DNA of 64,000 nucleotides from the NCBI GenBank assembly GCA_963732005.1, contig CAVSXT010000004.1, positions 620,001 through 684,000 on the forward strand, read 5' to 3'. The notes beneath the pieces were generated by a model that was not told the origin of the DNA, made no database searches, and saw only the letters and a list, made by a program, of their open reading frames with translations. This document shows positions 16,602 to 26,487 of this stretch, piece by piece. The stretch's first letter is position 1; every line of letters starts with the position of its first letter. The translations under genes and the position numbers were made by a program. The DNA comes from JASLEW01 sp963732005 (GTDB taxonomy: Bacteria; Acidobacteriota; Thermoanaerobaculia; Multivoradales; UBA5704).

Positions 16602-19316
16602 TCACCCCGCTGCCCGCCGGGTCGCGCCGCGGCCGGCGCGGACCCCGGCGACGGCGAGCATCGCGAGGATGGTCAGCCCGCACAGGCGTAAGCCCCAGGT
16701 CCAGCCGGCCGGCCGGTAGACCAGGGCGGCACGATGCCACCCGGCCGGCGCCATGAAACCGAGGAATCCGGCATTGACCCGCAGCAGCGTCGCGGGTCGC
16801 CCGTCGACGGCCAGGTGCCAGCCGCCACAGGCGGTGACGCTCGACACCACCAGGCCGCCGGCCGGGGCGCCGACCTCGAGCTCGAAAGAGTTGCCCAGGA
16901 CGCGGCGGATCCTGACCTGTCCCGCCTGGCGCCGCGGCCCGGCGGCGGCTCCAGGCGACGGCGTTGCGCCGCCGCCGGGCTCGGCCACGGCCGAGGCCGC
17001 GAAATCCTGGTTGGCCAGCGTGGCGATGAGCGCCTCGTCGGGATCGCGCGCCTGCCGCCAGGCGGCAGGCATGAAGAACAGCGGCAGGGCATCGGGGTTG
17101 CGCCAGAGCTTGCCGCCGGTGCCGTCCCAGGCCTCCTCCCAGGGCGGGAACAGGTGCTCGCGATGGCGGGTGAGGATGAAGCGCACCCCGAGATAGGAGA
17201 GGAACGGCACCGGCAGCGGGCGGGTGGTCAGCGGCATCGGGTCGCCGATCCGGTAGCGCTCGCGGAAGGCCCTGCCGACCACCAGCGTGGCGCGCGCCGG
17301 CTGCATCGGATCGTTGGAGCGCGGGTCCCAGAGGCCGTAGAGCGCGGCCAGGTTGGGCTGCAGCGCATCGCCCTGGCCGATCACCCGGAACGGTCCGCCG
17401 GCGCCCGGGCCGGAGGCGGCCGGGCCGACAGCGGCCCCCATCGCCGCCGTCATCACCGCCACCGCCGGTGGCGGCGCGAGGTCGAAGCGGGCGGGAAGGA
17501 CCGGCAGGAACCGGCCGTTGAGCAATGACAGGTCCAGGGCCAGGCAGGCGACGGCCAGCCACGGCAAGGCTCGCGGGAGACGAGCTCCCTGCGGCCAGGG
17601 CGGCGCGCCGTCCGCTTCCCGCGTCGCACCGTTCGCTTCCCGCGCCTGGTAGTTCCTGCCGGGCCGTGCCGCCGCCCAGGCGAAGGCCGCGGCGCAGAGC
17701 GTGCAGCCACCGCCGGCCGCCAGCCACCACGCTCGCTGCCAGGGCGGCGCCGGCGAGCGCTCGAGCAGCAGCCCGCAGGCGGCGAGGGTGCAACAGGCGG
17801 CGGCCACCCATCGCCCGGTGCGGCGCGCGGCGATCGGCTCGAGCCCCAGTCCGGCGGTCACCGCCAGCGCCAGCACCCAGAGCAGGCGCAACCTGCCGTT
17901 GGCCGCGTGGTCGAGCAGCGGCAGCGCCCGCACCGCGCCGAGGAAGGGGGGGATGGCCAGCGCCGCCGCCATCGCCGCGGCGCCGCCGAAGAAGATCGCC
18001 AGCGGCCGCCCGCCGAAGGTCAATGCGGCGGAGACCGCGAGCGCCAGGGCCAGCAGCCCGGCATAGCCGCTGCACCGCTCATTGAAATTCGAGGGCCCCG
18101 TCCAGTCGCGGTCGCGCGGGCTACCCTGCGCCAGCGGGTCGAGCGCCAGGTTCAGGGCGGCCGCGGTGAACGGCAGCGGCTGCACCCCTTTCACCGTCCG
18201 CGCGAGCAACTGGCCGCGCACCGTGTCCGGAATGCTCTCGACGACCGGCAGCAGCGCCGGCGCGGCCAAGCCGGCGGTCATCGCCGCCGCCGCCGCCAAC
18301 CCGGCAAGGAACCGCCACCGCGACGGTCGGGCGCCGGTGCCTGTACCTAGAGGCCGGATTCGCACCCGGGGGCCACCGCTTGCGCCTTCCGGAGTGGAGC
18401 CGCCGCCACCCGGAGTGGAACCGCTGCCTGGCGTGGAGCCGCCGAGGTGGCCATGGCCGGCGAGATCCCGGGTACCGGCTGAGGTCGGGCCGCGATCGGC
18501 GCCGATACTCGTGGCCTCTCGTGCGGCGGTCCGCGCCTCTTGGTGGGCCGCAGCCTCGCCGCCTGCCCGGCGGAGCAGCAGGGCCGCCGCGACCGCGCCG
18601 GCGGCCAGCGCGGTGTGCGCTAGCGTTTCGGGATGGCCGGCGAGCGCCATGCCGGTCGCGCAGGCGGTGAGGCCGGCGAGGCCGCCGCGCTCGCCCCGGC
18701 GCAGCAGCAGCAGGCCGAGCAGGACTCCCGGCAGCCATGCCGCGGCCACGCCGAGCGGATAGAGCGCCCAGCAGATCGAGTAGACCGAGAAGCTGAAGGC
18801 GATGGCGGCGAAGCAGGCGCCGGCCCGCCCGGCGCCGAGCGCCGCCAGCAGCGCGTCGGTCAGCAGCAGCGACAGCAACAGCTTGAGCGCCGCCGCGACC
18901 GGCAGCGCGGCCACCGGCGACAGCGGCAGCACCAGCAGGCCGAGCGGCGAAAAGGGGGCCGACTGGGCATTGGCGAGCAACGGCTGGCCGGTGCCCATCT
19001 CGTTGGCCCACAGCGGCGCCTCGAAGCGCAGCAACCGCTCGCGCGCCAGGGCGTGGAAGGGGAGCAGCTGCAACGGCACGTCGAGGAGCAGGCCGTTGGC
19101 GGCCGGTGCCGGGGTCTCGACCATCTCCCGCCAGGGCCGCGACTCATAGGCGACGTCTAGGGGGCCCTGCACCGCCCCGGTGACCAGCGGCGCCGCGAAC
19201 CAGGCGCCGGCCAGCAGCCAGTAGCCGGCGATCCAACCCCATCCCAAGCACGGCCGCCACCAGCGCACCAGGCCGCCGATCAGCGCGCCGCCGCCGAGAT
19301 AGACCAGCAGGCTCAT
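16602..19316 (-). CDS. YfhO-like polytopic membrane protein
   Basis: From the ATG at 19316 the ~904-residue product has a dozen or more hydrophobic helices, with a cytoplasmic or periplasmic loop rich in Gly/Thr/Ser around residues 260-330 and a C-terminal beta-rich soluble part ending in one more helix. Motifs such as PLWANEMGTGQPLLANAQSAPFSPL, HPETLAH and NFNERCSGYAGLLALAL match the YfhO family, thought to be GT-C-type glycosyltransferases that glycosylate surface polymers with polyprenyl-linked sugars. Together with the SGNH pair downstream it suggests cell-surface polymer modification. The donor and acceptor are unknown. Confidence 0.75.
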   Translation of the reverse strand: MSLLVYLGGGALIGGLVRWWRPCLGWGWIAGYWLLAGAWFAAPLVTGAVQGPLDVAYESRPWREMVETPAPAANGLLLDVPLQLLPFHALARERLLRFEAPLWANEMGTGQPLLANAQSAPFSPLGLLVLPLSPVAALPVAAALKLLLSLLLTDALLAALGAGRAGACFAAIAFSFSVYSICWALYPLGVAAAWLPGVLLGLLLLRRGERGGLAGLTACATGMALAGHPETLAHTALAAGAVAAALLLRRAGGEAAAHQEARTAAREATSIGADRGPTSAGTRDLAGHGHLGGSTPGSGSTPGGGGSTPEGASGGPRVRIRPLGTGTGARPSRWRFLAGLAAAAAMTAGLAAPALLPVVESIPDTVRGQLLARTVKGVQPLPFTAAALNLALDPLAQGSPRDRDWTGPSNFNERCSGYAGLLALALAVSAALTFGGRPLAIFFGGAAAMAAALAIPPFLGAVRALPLLDHAANGRLRLLWVLALAVTAGLGLEPIAARRTGRWVAAACCTLAACGLLLERSPAPPWQRAWWLAAGGGCTLCAAAFAWAAARPGRNYQAREANGATREADGAPPWPQGARLPRALPWLAVACLALDLSLLNGRFLPVLPARFDLAPPPAVAVMTAAMGAAVGPAASGPGAGGPFRVIGQGDALQPNLAALYGLWDPRSNDPMQPARATLVVGRAFRERYRIGDPMPLTTRPLPVPFLSYLGVRFILTRHREHLFPPWEEAWDGTGGKLWRNPDALPLFFMPAAWRQARDPDEALIATLANQDFAASAVAEPGGGATPSPGAAAGPRRQAGQVRIRRVLGNSFELEVGAPAGGLVVSSVTACGGWHLAVDGRPATLLRVNAGFLGFMAPAGWHRAALVYRPAGWTWGLRLCGLTILAMLAVAGVRAGRGATRRAAG

Positions 19317-19413
19317 GGACGGGCGATTATGGCAGCAGGCTGGTCCGTTTCCTTTAGTAGACTGTCTGACCGGGAGCCATTGGATACGGCCGACTGCGAA
19401 AGCGAGGGACCAG

Positions 19414-19782
19414 ATGATCCACGGCGCACACGTCATCATCTTCAGCAAGGACGAGGAAGCCGACCGCGCGTTCTTTCGCGACGTCCTCGGGTTCCCGGCC
19501 GTGGATGCGGGCCACGGCTGGCTGATCTTCGGGCTGCCGCCGGCCGAGGCGGCGTTTCATCCCGCGGACGAGAACGGCCGCCATGAGCTCTACCTGATGT
19601 GCGAGGACCTGCCGGCGACGATCGCCGACCTCACGGCGAAAGGGGTCGCCTGCGCGCCGGTCCACCAGGAGCGCTGGGGCGCCCTCACCCGCCTCACACT
19701 CCCCGGCGGCGGCGAGATCGGGCTCTACCAGCCCCACCACCCGACGGCCCTGGGCCTCGACGTGAAACGACCCTCGCCGTGA
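19414..19782 (+). CDS. VOC-family (glyoxalase-like) protein
   Basis: The product of about 122 residues begins MIHGAHVIIFSKDEEADRAFFRDVLGFPAVDAGHGWLIFGLP, a beta-alpha-beta-beta-beta VOC half-module with a His in the first strand. The second module ends in LTLPGGGEIGLYQPHHP. VOC proteins include glyoxalases, dioxygenases and resistance proteins; nothing here identifies a substrate. The ATG at 19414 is preferred because homology starts there, preceded by GAGGGA. It is divergent from the YfhO-like gene. Confidence 0.85.
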   Translation: MIHGAHVIIFSKDEEADRAFFRDVLGFPAVDAGHGWLIFGLPPAEAAFHPADENGRHELYLMCEDLPATIADLTAKGVACAPVHQERWGALTRLTLPGGGEIGLYQPHHPTALGLDVKRPSP

Positions 19783-19875
19783 CCCCGGCGGCCCCCGGCG
19801 AATACCCGCGACGCCGGTGACCCGGCGGCTTCGGCGGCCCCACGGGGATGGCGCGGCTGCCGTTCCGCCGGCGCC

Positions 19876-19891
19876 GGTGACGCACATCACA
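19876..19891. promoter_or_regulatory. CRP/FNR-family-like site
   Basis: GGTGA-N6-TCACA (16 bp) matches the CRP-type consensus at 9 of 10 arm positions and lies about 90 bp upstream of the GTG start of the DUF1800 gene. No cognate regulator is encoded here, and the surrounding promoter is not obvious. Confidence 0.35.
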
Positions 19892-19981
19892 CCCCAGTGA
19901 CGTTTCTCATAGCGGCTCCTGCCGGCGCCGGTCTACATTGCCCTGCACAGCGATTCGTAGCTCGCGGAGAGGAAGGGCGAC

Positions 19982-22777
19982 GTGGACCAGAACGATCCCA
20001 GCCGCGGGACGGCGCGGAGGGCGGCGGTACCACCGAGGTCGACGGCGCGGCCCGCGTTCCCGGCGCGGGCAGCGGTCCGAGCGCGAGCGGCGCTCCTGGT
20101 GCTGGCCGCGCCTGCCGCCATGGTTGCCCTGACCGCGGCCGGCGCGCTCGGCGGCGCCCTGCCCCTGGCGGCGCAGGGGACGAGCTTCTACACCGTGCCG
20201 CCCTGCCGGCTGATCGACACCCGCAACCCCGCCGGACCCTTCGGCGCCCCGGGGCTCGCCGCCTTCAGCCTCCGGTCCTTCGACGCCGCCGGCCAGTGCG
20301 GCATCTCGACGCGCGCCGTCGCCGTCTCGGCCAACGTCACCGTCGTCCTGCCACAGAGCGCCGGCTTCCTGGTCTTCGGTCCGGCCGGCGCGGCACCTCC
20401 CGCGACCTCGACCATCAACTACAAGGCCGGCAGGGTCCTCGCCAACGACCTGGTCCTCGAGCTCGGCGCCGCGGGCGCCTTCCTCGTCGGCGCCAACCAT
20501 CCCACCGGCACCACCGACCTGATCGTCGACGTCAACGGCTACTTCGCCAACGCGACGCTCGAAGGCACGACCACCGCGCCGCCGGCGTTCAACCCGCCCC
20601 CCGGCAGCTTCGTCGGCCAGCAGCAGGTCCAGATCGTCACCTCGACGCCCGGGGCATCGATCTTCTACACCACCGACGGCTCGACTCCCAGCGGCTCGCA
20701 CGGCACGCTCTACAGCGCCGCGGTCACCCTGCCCGCGACCACCACGCTGCAGGCCATCGCCACCGCTCCGGGCCTCGCCGACAGCCCGGTGACCAGCGGC
20801 CTCTACAGCCTCTCCGGCACCTCCACGCTGCTGCTGGCGCAGATGATCCCGCAGGGCGCGTCGCTGTCGCTCGGCTTCGGCTCGGCCAGCCTGGTGCTCG
20901 CCCCCGACCAGGCCAGCGCCGTCCTGCACTACACCTACTCGAACCTCACCGGTCCGATCATCGCCCAGCACATCCACGGCCCCGGCGGCCCGATCCTGTT
21001 CGACCTCGACACCGCCACCCCCGACGCCATGGGCGGCCGGCTGTGGACGATCGTGCCGGCCGGCGGCTTCACCGTCGCCCAGATCCAGGCCGCACTGCTT
21101 TCCGGCGGGTGCTACCTCAACCTCCACACCGCGATGTATCCGGCCGGCGAGATCAAGGGCTTCTTCAACGTCTCGACCGGCAGCCAGACCTTCATGCCGC
21201 CACCCGCGCCGCCGGCGCTGCCGCCGCCGCCGGCCACCCAGACCGATGCCGCGCGCTTCCTGGCGCAGGCGACCTACGGCCCGACCTCGCCGGCCGACGT
21301 CACGGCGATCACCTCCCAGCCGGCCGGCTTCGGCCCCTGGCTCGCCGGCCAGTTCAGCCAGCCGCTGGTCTCGCATCTCGCCTATCTCGACGCCGCGAGC
21401 GCCGCCGGCGAGGACATCTCGAGCAATCAGGTGATGGAATCGTTCTGGAAGCAGGCGGCAACCGGCCCCGACCAGCTCCGCCAGCGGCTGGCGCTGGCGC
21501 TGTCGGAGATCATGGTGATCTCCGACCAGAACAGCAACGTCGAGCCGGAGGGCATGGCGCGCTACCTCGACGTGCTCGAGACGGACGCCTTCGGCAACTT
21601 CCGCCAGCTGCTCGAGGACGTGACGCTCGACCCGACGATGGGCGTCTACCTCAACATGCTGGGCAACGATCAGGGCGATCCGGCCAACGGCATCAACCCC
21701 AACGAGAACTACGCCCGCGAGATCAACCAGCTGTTCTCGATCGGCCTCTACCAGCTCAATCCCGACGGCACCCTGGTCCTCGACTCGACCGGCCTGCCGA
21801 TCCCGACCTACAGCCAGGACATCATCAAGGGTTTCGCGCAGGTGTTCACCGGCTGGACCTTCGCCGGCGGCGATCACAGCGACCCCAATAACTTCTACTT
21901 CGTCGATACCAACTGGCGCCAGCCGATGGAGGCCTGGCCGGAGCACCATTCGCCGGGCCCCAAGCTGCTGCTCGGCGGCACCGTGCTGCCGGCGGGGCAG
22001 ACGCCGCAGCAGGATCTCGACGCGGCGCTGGACCTGATCTTCCGGCACCCGAACGTCGGACCGTTCCTCTGCCGCCAGCTGATCCAGCGGCTGGTGACCA
22101 GCAACCCCAGCCCGGCCTATGTCTATCGCTGCGCCCAGGCGTTCGCCAACGACGGCCAGGGGGTGCGTGGCGACATGCCGGCGGTGGTGGCTGCGATCCT
22201 CCTCGACTACGAGGCGCGGGCCGTCACCTTCGTGCCGCAGCCCGGTTACGGCAAGCTGCGCGAGCCGATCGTGCGCCTGGGCCAGCTGCTGCGCGTCACC
22301 AACGCCGTGCCGCCGCCCGATGGCAAGTGGCGCATCTGGGATCTCGAGGACGCGGGCTACGGCCTCGACCAGAACCCGTTGCGCTCGCCGACGGTGTTCA
22401 ACTTCTTCACCCCGACCTACGTTCAGCCCGGCGCCATCGCCCAGGCCGGCCTGGTGGCGCCGGAGTTCGAGATCACCACCGACACCTCGGTGTTCGGCGC
22501 CGCGGACTACCTCCACGACATCATCTACTACGGCGCGGCGTTCGATCCCTACACCATCTTCCCCGACTACTCGAGCATGGTGGGGCTCGCCGACTCCGAC
22601 CTGCTCGACTACCTCGATCTGGTGATGATGGCCAACGGCATGTCGTCGACCATGCGCTCGATCCTCGCCACCGCGCTCGCCGACCCGAACTTCTCGGATC
22701 CCAACGACGCGACGACGCGGGTGCGGAACCTGGTCTATCTGATCGAGCTGTCTCCCGAGTACGTCGTGCAGCGATAA
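19982..22777 (+). CDS. Secreted DUF1800 protein with chitobiase-C-like and CHRD domains
   Basis: The protein starts at GTG after GAGAGGAAGG and has a long, Arg-rich signal region with a hydrophobic core (LLVLAAPAAMVALTAAGALG, residues ~37-60). The domain order is: an N-terminal secreted beta domain with PPCRLIDTRNPAGPFG (residues 75-195), a chitobiase-C-type beta sandwich (GQQQVQIVTSTPGASIFYTT, residues ~205-275), a CHRD-like domain (HIHGPGGPILFDL ... PAGEIKGFFNV, ~280-400), a Pro-rich linker, and the DUF1800 domain (~420-931: RFLAQATYGPT, NYAREINQLFSIGL, DIIKGFAQVFTGWTF, HPNVGPFLCRQLIQRLV). DUF1800 is nearly always encoded beside DUF1501, as here 16 bp downstream. Function is unknown; extracytoplasmic location is clear. 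Confidence 0.9.
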   Translation: MDQNDPSRGTARRAAVPPRSTARPAFPARAAVRARAALLVLAAPAAMVALTAAGALGGALPLAAQGTSFYTVPPCRLIDTRNPAGPFGAPGLAAFSLRSFDAAGQCGISTRAVAVSANVTVVLPQSAGFLVFGPAGAAPPATSTINYKAGRVLANDLVLELGAAGAFLVGANHPTGTTDLIVDVNGYFANATLEGTTTAPPAFNPPPGSFVGQQQVQIVTSTPGASIFYTTDGSTPSGSHGTLYSAAVTLPATTTLQAIATAPGLADSPVTSGLYSLSGTSTLLLAQMIPQGASLSLGFGSASLVLAPDQASAVLHYTYSNLTGPIIAQHIHGPGGPILFDLDTATPDAMGGRLWTIVPAGGFTVAQIQAALLSGGCYLNLHTAMYPAGEIKGFFNVSTGSQTFMPPPAPPALPPPPATQTDAARFLAQATYGPTSPADVTAITSQPAGFGPWLAGQFSQPLVSHLAYLDAASAAGEDISSNQVMESFWKQAATGPDQLRQRLALALSEIMVISDQNSNVEPEGMARYLDVLETDAFGNFRQLLEDVTLDPTMGVYLNMLGNDQGDPANGINPNENYAREINQLFSIGLYQLNPDGTLVLDSTGLPIPTYSQDIIKGFAQVFTGWTFAGGDHSDPNNFYFVDTNWRQPMEAWPEHHSPGPKLLLGGTVLPAGQTPQQDLDAALDLIFRHPNVGPFLCRQLIQRLVTSNPSPAYVYRCAQAFANDGQGVRGDMPAVVAAILLDYEARAVTFVPQPGYGKLREPIVRLGQLLRVTNAVPPPDGKWRIWDLEDAGYGLDQNPLRSPTVFNFFTPTYVQPGAIAQAGLVAPEFEITTDTSVFGAADYLHDIIYYGAAFDPYTIFPDYSSMVGLADSDLLDYLDLVMMANGMSSTMRSILATALADPNFSDPNDATTRVRNLVYLIELSPEYVVQR

Positions 22778-22793
22778 GGAAAGCGAGGCGCCC

Positions 22794-24191
22794 GTGACGA
22801 ATCGACAGCAGCCCCCGGCAGCGCCGCCTGGCGGTTCGACCCGCCGCCGGTTCCTGCGCAACTCGGCCTGCGCCGCCGTCGGCATGACCTCGCTCGCGGC
22901 GACCCTGTTCGATCTGCGCCGCGTCGCGGCGGCGGCGCCGGTCAGCGGCACCGACTACAAGGCGCTGGTGTGCGTGTTCCTGTACGGCGGCAACGACAGC
23001 AACAACCTGCTGGTGCCCTTCGACGCCACCGACTACGCGAGCTACGCGGCGGTGCGCCAGGGCCTGGCGCTGCCCCAGGGCTCGCTGCTGCCGATCAACC
23101 TGCTGGCCGGCGGCGACGGCCGCCAGTGGTCGCTGCACCCCGCCCTGACCGGCCTGCAGAGCCTGTTCGCGCAGCAGCGGCTGGCGATCCTCGCCAACGT
23201 CGGGCCGCTGGTGGCGCCGGTCACCCTCGCCACCTGGAACGACGGCACCGCCGCGCTGCCGCCGCAGCTCTTCTCGCACAGCGACCAGACGATGCACTGG
23301 CAGACCTCGATCCCCGACCAGCCGCCCGCCACCGGCTGGGGCGGCCGCGTCGCCGACATGCTGGTGGCGTTGAACGGCACTGCCCAGATCTCGATGAGCA
23401 TGTCGGTGGCCGGCGCCAACACCTTCCAGATCGGCAACGTGGTGTCGGAGTTCCAGGTCCAGCCCGGCGGCACGCCGGGGCTCGACAACTACACCTCCGA
23501 TCCGGGGGATCCGCAATCCAACGCGCTGCGCTCGCTGCTGCAGGCGAGCTACGGCAACCTTTTCCAAGCCGGCTACCGCGATCTCTTCCAGCACGCCCTG
23601 GCCAACGACCAGCTGCTGCAGTCGACCCTCGCCAACCTGCCGCCGCTGCAGACCCAGTTCCCCCAAACCGACGCCGGCACGCAGCTCGCCACGGTGGCGC
23701 AGCTCATCCAGGCCCGCCAGGCGCTGTCGCAACAGCGCCAGGTGTTCTTCATCGCCACCGGCAGCTTCGACACCCACGGCGGCCAGCTGCCGGCGCAGTT
23801 CCAGCTGCTGCAGGACCTCAACGACGCGCTCTCCGCCTTCTACGCGGCGACGGTCGAGATGCAGGTGCAGAGCGGCGTCACCACCTTCACCGCTTCCGAT
23901 TTCGGCCGCACCTTCCTGAGCAACGGCGACGGCAGCGACCACGGCTGGGGCAGCCACCACCTGATCCTCGGCGGCGCCGTCCAGGGCGGGCGCTTGTACG
24001 GGCGGGTGCCGACGCTGGCCATCGACGGCCCCGACGACACCGGCGACGGCCGCTGGATCCCGACCACCTCGGTCGACGAGTACTCCGCCACCCTCGCCAA
24101 GTGGTTCGGCGTCAACTCCGCCAACATGGCGACCGTTTTCCCCAACCTCTACCGGTTCAACAACTCCGACCTGGGGTTCATGGCCGCGTAG
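22794..24191 (+). CDS. Tat-exported DUF1501 protein
   Basis: The N-terminus carries a twin-arginine signal (STRRRFLRNSACAAVGMTSLAA). The mature part has DUF1501 signatures: LVCVFLYGGNDSNNLLVPFD, the SLHPALTGLQSLFAQQRLAILANVG block, the QVFFIATGSFDTHGGQLPAQ motif and SDFGRTFLSNGDGSDHGWGSHHLILGG near the C-terminus. These motifs place it in the sulfatase/alkaline-phosphatase-like fold, but no DUF1501 activity is established. It starts with GTG 16 bp after the DUF1800 stop, so the two form one operon, probably making a pair of surface or periplasmic proteins. A bidirectional terminator follows. Confidence 0.92.
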   Translation: MTNRQQPPAAPPGGSTRRRFLRNSACAAVGMTSLAATLFDLRRVAAAAPVSGTDYKALVCVFLYGGNDSNNLLVPFDATDYASYAAVRQGLALPQGSLLPINLLAGGDGRQWSLHPALTGLQSLFAQQRLAILANVGPLVAPVTLATWNDGTAALPPQLFSHSDQTMHWQTSIPDQPPATGWGGRVADMLVALNGTAQISMSMSVAGANTFQIGNVVSEFQVQPGGTPGLDNYTSDPGDPQSNALRSLLQASYGNLFQAGYRDLFQHALANDQLLQSTLANLPPLQTQFPQTDAGTQLATVAQLIQARQALSQQRQVFFIATGSFDTHGGQLPAQFQLLQDLNDALSAFYAATVEMQVQSGVTTFTASDFGRTFLSNGDGSDHGWGSHHLILGGAVQGGRLYGRVPTLAIDGPDDTGDGRWIPTTSVDEYSATLAKWFGVNSANMATVFPNLYRFNNSDLGFMAA

Positions 24192-24229
24192 CCGTCGCGG
24201 TGTCCTGCGGCGTCCGGCGAACGCAAAAA

Positions 24230-24251
24230 GGGCCACCCGCGAGGGTGGCCC
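24230..24251. terminator. Bidirectional intrinsic terminator
   Basis: GGGCCACCC-gcga-GGGTGGCCC is a perfect 9-bp stem. On the plus strand it is followed by GTTT and ends the DUF1501 transcript; on the minus strand the five A of the plus strand become a T5 tract and end the cold-shock gene. Confidence 0.8.
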
Positions 24252-24370
24252 GTTTAGAACCCGTCAGCCGGCGCGGCGTCTACGGTGGTTGCTCTCGCAA
24301 CCTGGCCGCTCCGGCGCCCGGATGGCTGGATTGAAAAATGGATCGATGAGCGAGGGTGGGACGGATACGA

Positions 24371-24580
24371 TCAGGCAATCTTGGTGACGTTCGCCGCCGC
24401 GGCGCCCTTGGCGCCCTGTACGATGTCGAACTCGACGCGCTCGCCCTCGGCCAGGCTCTTGAAGCCGTCGCCCTGGATCGCCGAGTGGTGGACGAAGCAG
24501 TCCTTGCTACCGTCCTCCGGCGTGATGAATCCAAAACCCTTCGCATCGTTGAACCACTTGACTCTTCCCGTGTTACGCAT
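24371..24580 (-). CDS. Cold-shock protein, CspA family
   Basis: The product of 69 residues from the ATG at 24580 reads MRNTGRVKWFNDAKGFGFIT and continues DCFVHHSAIQGDGFKSLAEGERVEFDIVQGAKGAAAANV. Both RNA-binding motifs are present: KGFGFI (RNP1) and VHHSAI (a variant of RNP2, usually VFVHFSAI). It binds single-stranded nucleic acids as an RNA chaperone. GAAGA lies before the ATG; the more upstream start would add an unlikely charged extension. A terminator-like hairpin stands 26 bp upstream of the start, so its own promoter is close, or the hairpin is a leader element. Confidence 0.95.
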   Translation of the reverse strand: MRNTGRVKWFNDAKGFGFITPEDGSKDCFVHHSAIQGDGFKSLAEGERVEFDIVQGAKGAAAANVTKIA

Positions 24581-24605
24581 TCTTCTTTTCTCTCTTTCTC
24601 TCGCC

Positions 24606-24643
24606 AAAAAATCGAAAGGACCCGGTTGTCACCAGGCCCTTTC
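24606..24643 (-). terminator. Intrinsic terminator or attenuator before the cold-shock gene
   Basis: On the minus strand a 13-bp stem with two mismatches (arms GAAAGGGCCTGGT and ACCGGGTCCTTTC, loop of 4) is followed by GA and T6. It fits a rho-independent terminator for the Gly-rich gene upstream. Because it is only ~26 bp before the cold-shock start, it could also act as an attenuator in that gene's leader. Confidence 0.65.
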
Positions 24644-24784
24644 GTAGTTTTCTGGCTTATAGCCGCGAGCCAACCGTTGGCCCAACAGCAGACGCACTGT
24701 ACAGCAGCCGGCAACCGAAGTCAAGCACCCTCTCAAGCCACTTCAAACAAACCACTTCAAACCACCGCGGAGCCGCCCGACCGA

Positions 24785-25891
<1,107 letters not shown>

Positions 25892-26037
25892 GGATGTCTG
25901 TCCCTCCGTGCGCCAGGATTCTCGGCACACCTGTCATGGCGAAACCCGCCAGTCCAGTCTTCTGCCCGATCAGCAAAGGATGGGCGGAGTCTAATGCCGT
26001 TCTACCGCGACCGTCAAACCAACATTCCAGCAGATGC

Positions 26038-26487
26038 TCAATGATAGAGGTTACGACGTTCCGGCGGGGCAAGACCGGGAGGGGAGAGGTCGCCGCCGTG
26101 GGACGCGGCCCAGTCGAGGCGGCGCCGGATCTGCCCCTGCCAAACCGTCGCCAGGCGTGTGCCGGCGGCGCCGGCGCTGCGCTCCTCCAGCGTGTCGGCA
26201 CCGGGGTCGGCGAGCCAGTAGAGAGTGGCGTCCGCGGTGCTGAAGTGGATGCCCACCCTGGCGGACCGTGCCGCGAGCAGGGTTGCCAGCTCGCGCGCCG
26301 CCTGCGCCGGCGCCAGGTTGCCGCGGTCGAGGATCTCGAATCCCGGCGGCGGCGCCGCCGCCACCGCCGCCAGCTCCCCGGGCCGCCCCTGACCCAGCTG
26401 GGAAAGGAAAAAACGGACGAACCCGTAGGCCAGCAGCAGACCGGCGGCGGTCCAGAGAACGATCTTCAGGGGCTGCCTGGCGGTCAT
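26038..26487 (-). CDS. Hypothetical membrane-anchored protein
   Basis: The 149-residue product has one N-terminal membrane helix (LKIVLWTAAGLLLAYGFVRFFL) followed by a soluble domain without recognised motifs (AARELATLLAARSARVGIHFSTADATLYWLADP). The ATG overlaps the stop of the alpha/beta hydrolase gene by 4 bases, so it is translated from the same message. It may be an accessory factor of the hydrolase; there is no direct evidence of function. Confidence 0.65.
   Translation of the reverse strand: MTARQPLKIVLWTAAGLLLAYGFVRFFLSQLGQGRPGELAAVAAAPPPGFEILDRGNLAPAQAARELATLLAARSARVGIHFSTADATLYWLADPGADTLEERSAGAAGTRLATVWQGQIRRRLDWAASHGGDLSPPGLAPPERRNLYH

Noticed and set aside
19907..22951. 1,014-codon minus-strand open frame
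   Set aside because: Antisense to the DUF1800 gene; Arg/Gly/Val-rich composition typical of GC-rich shadow frames, no domain.
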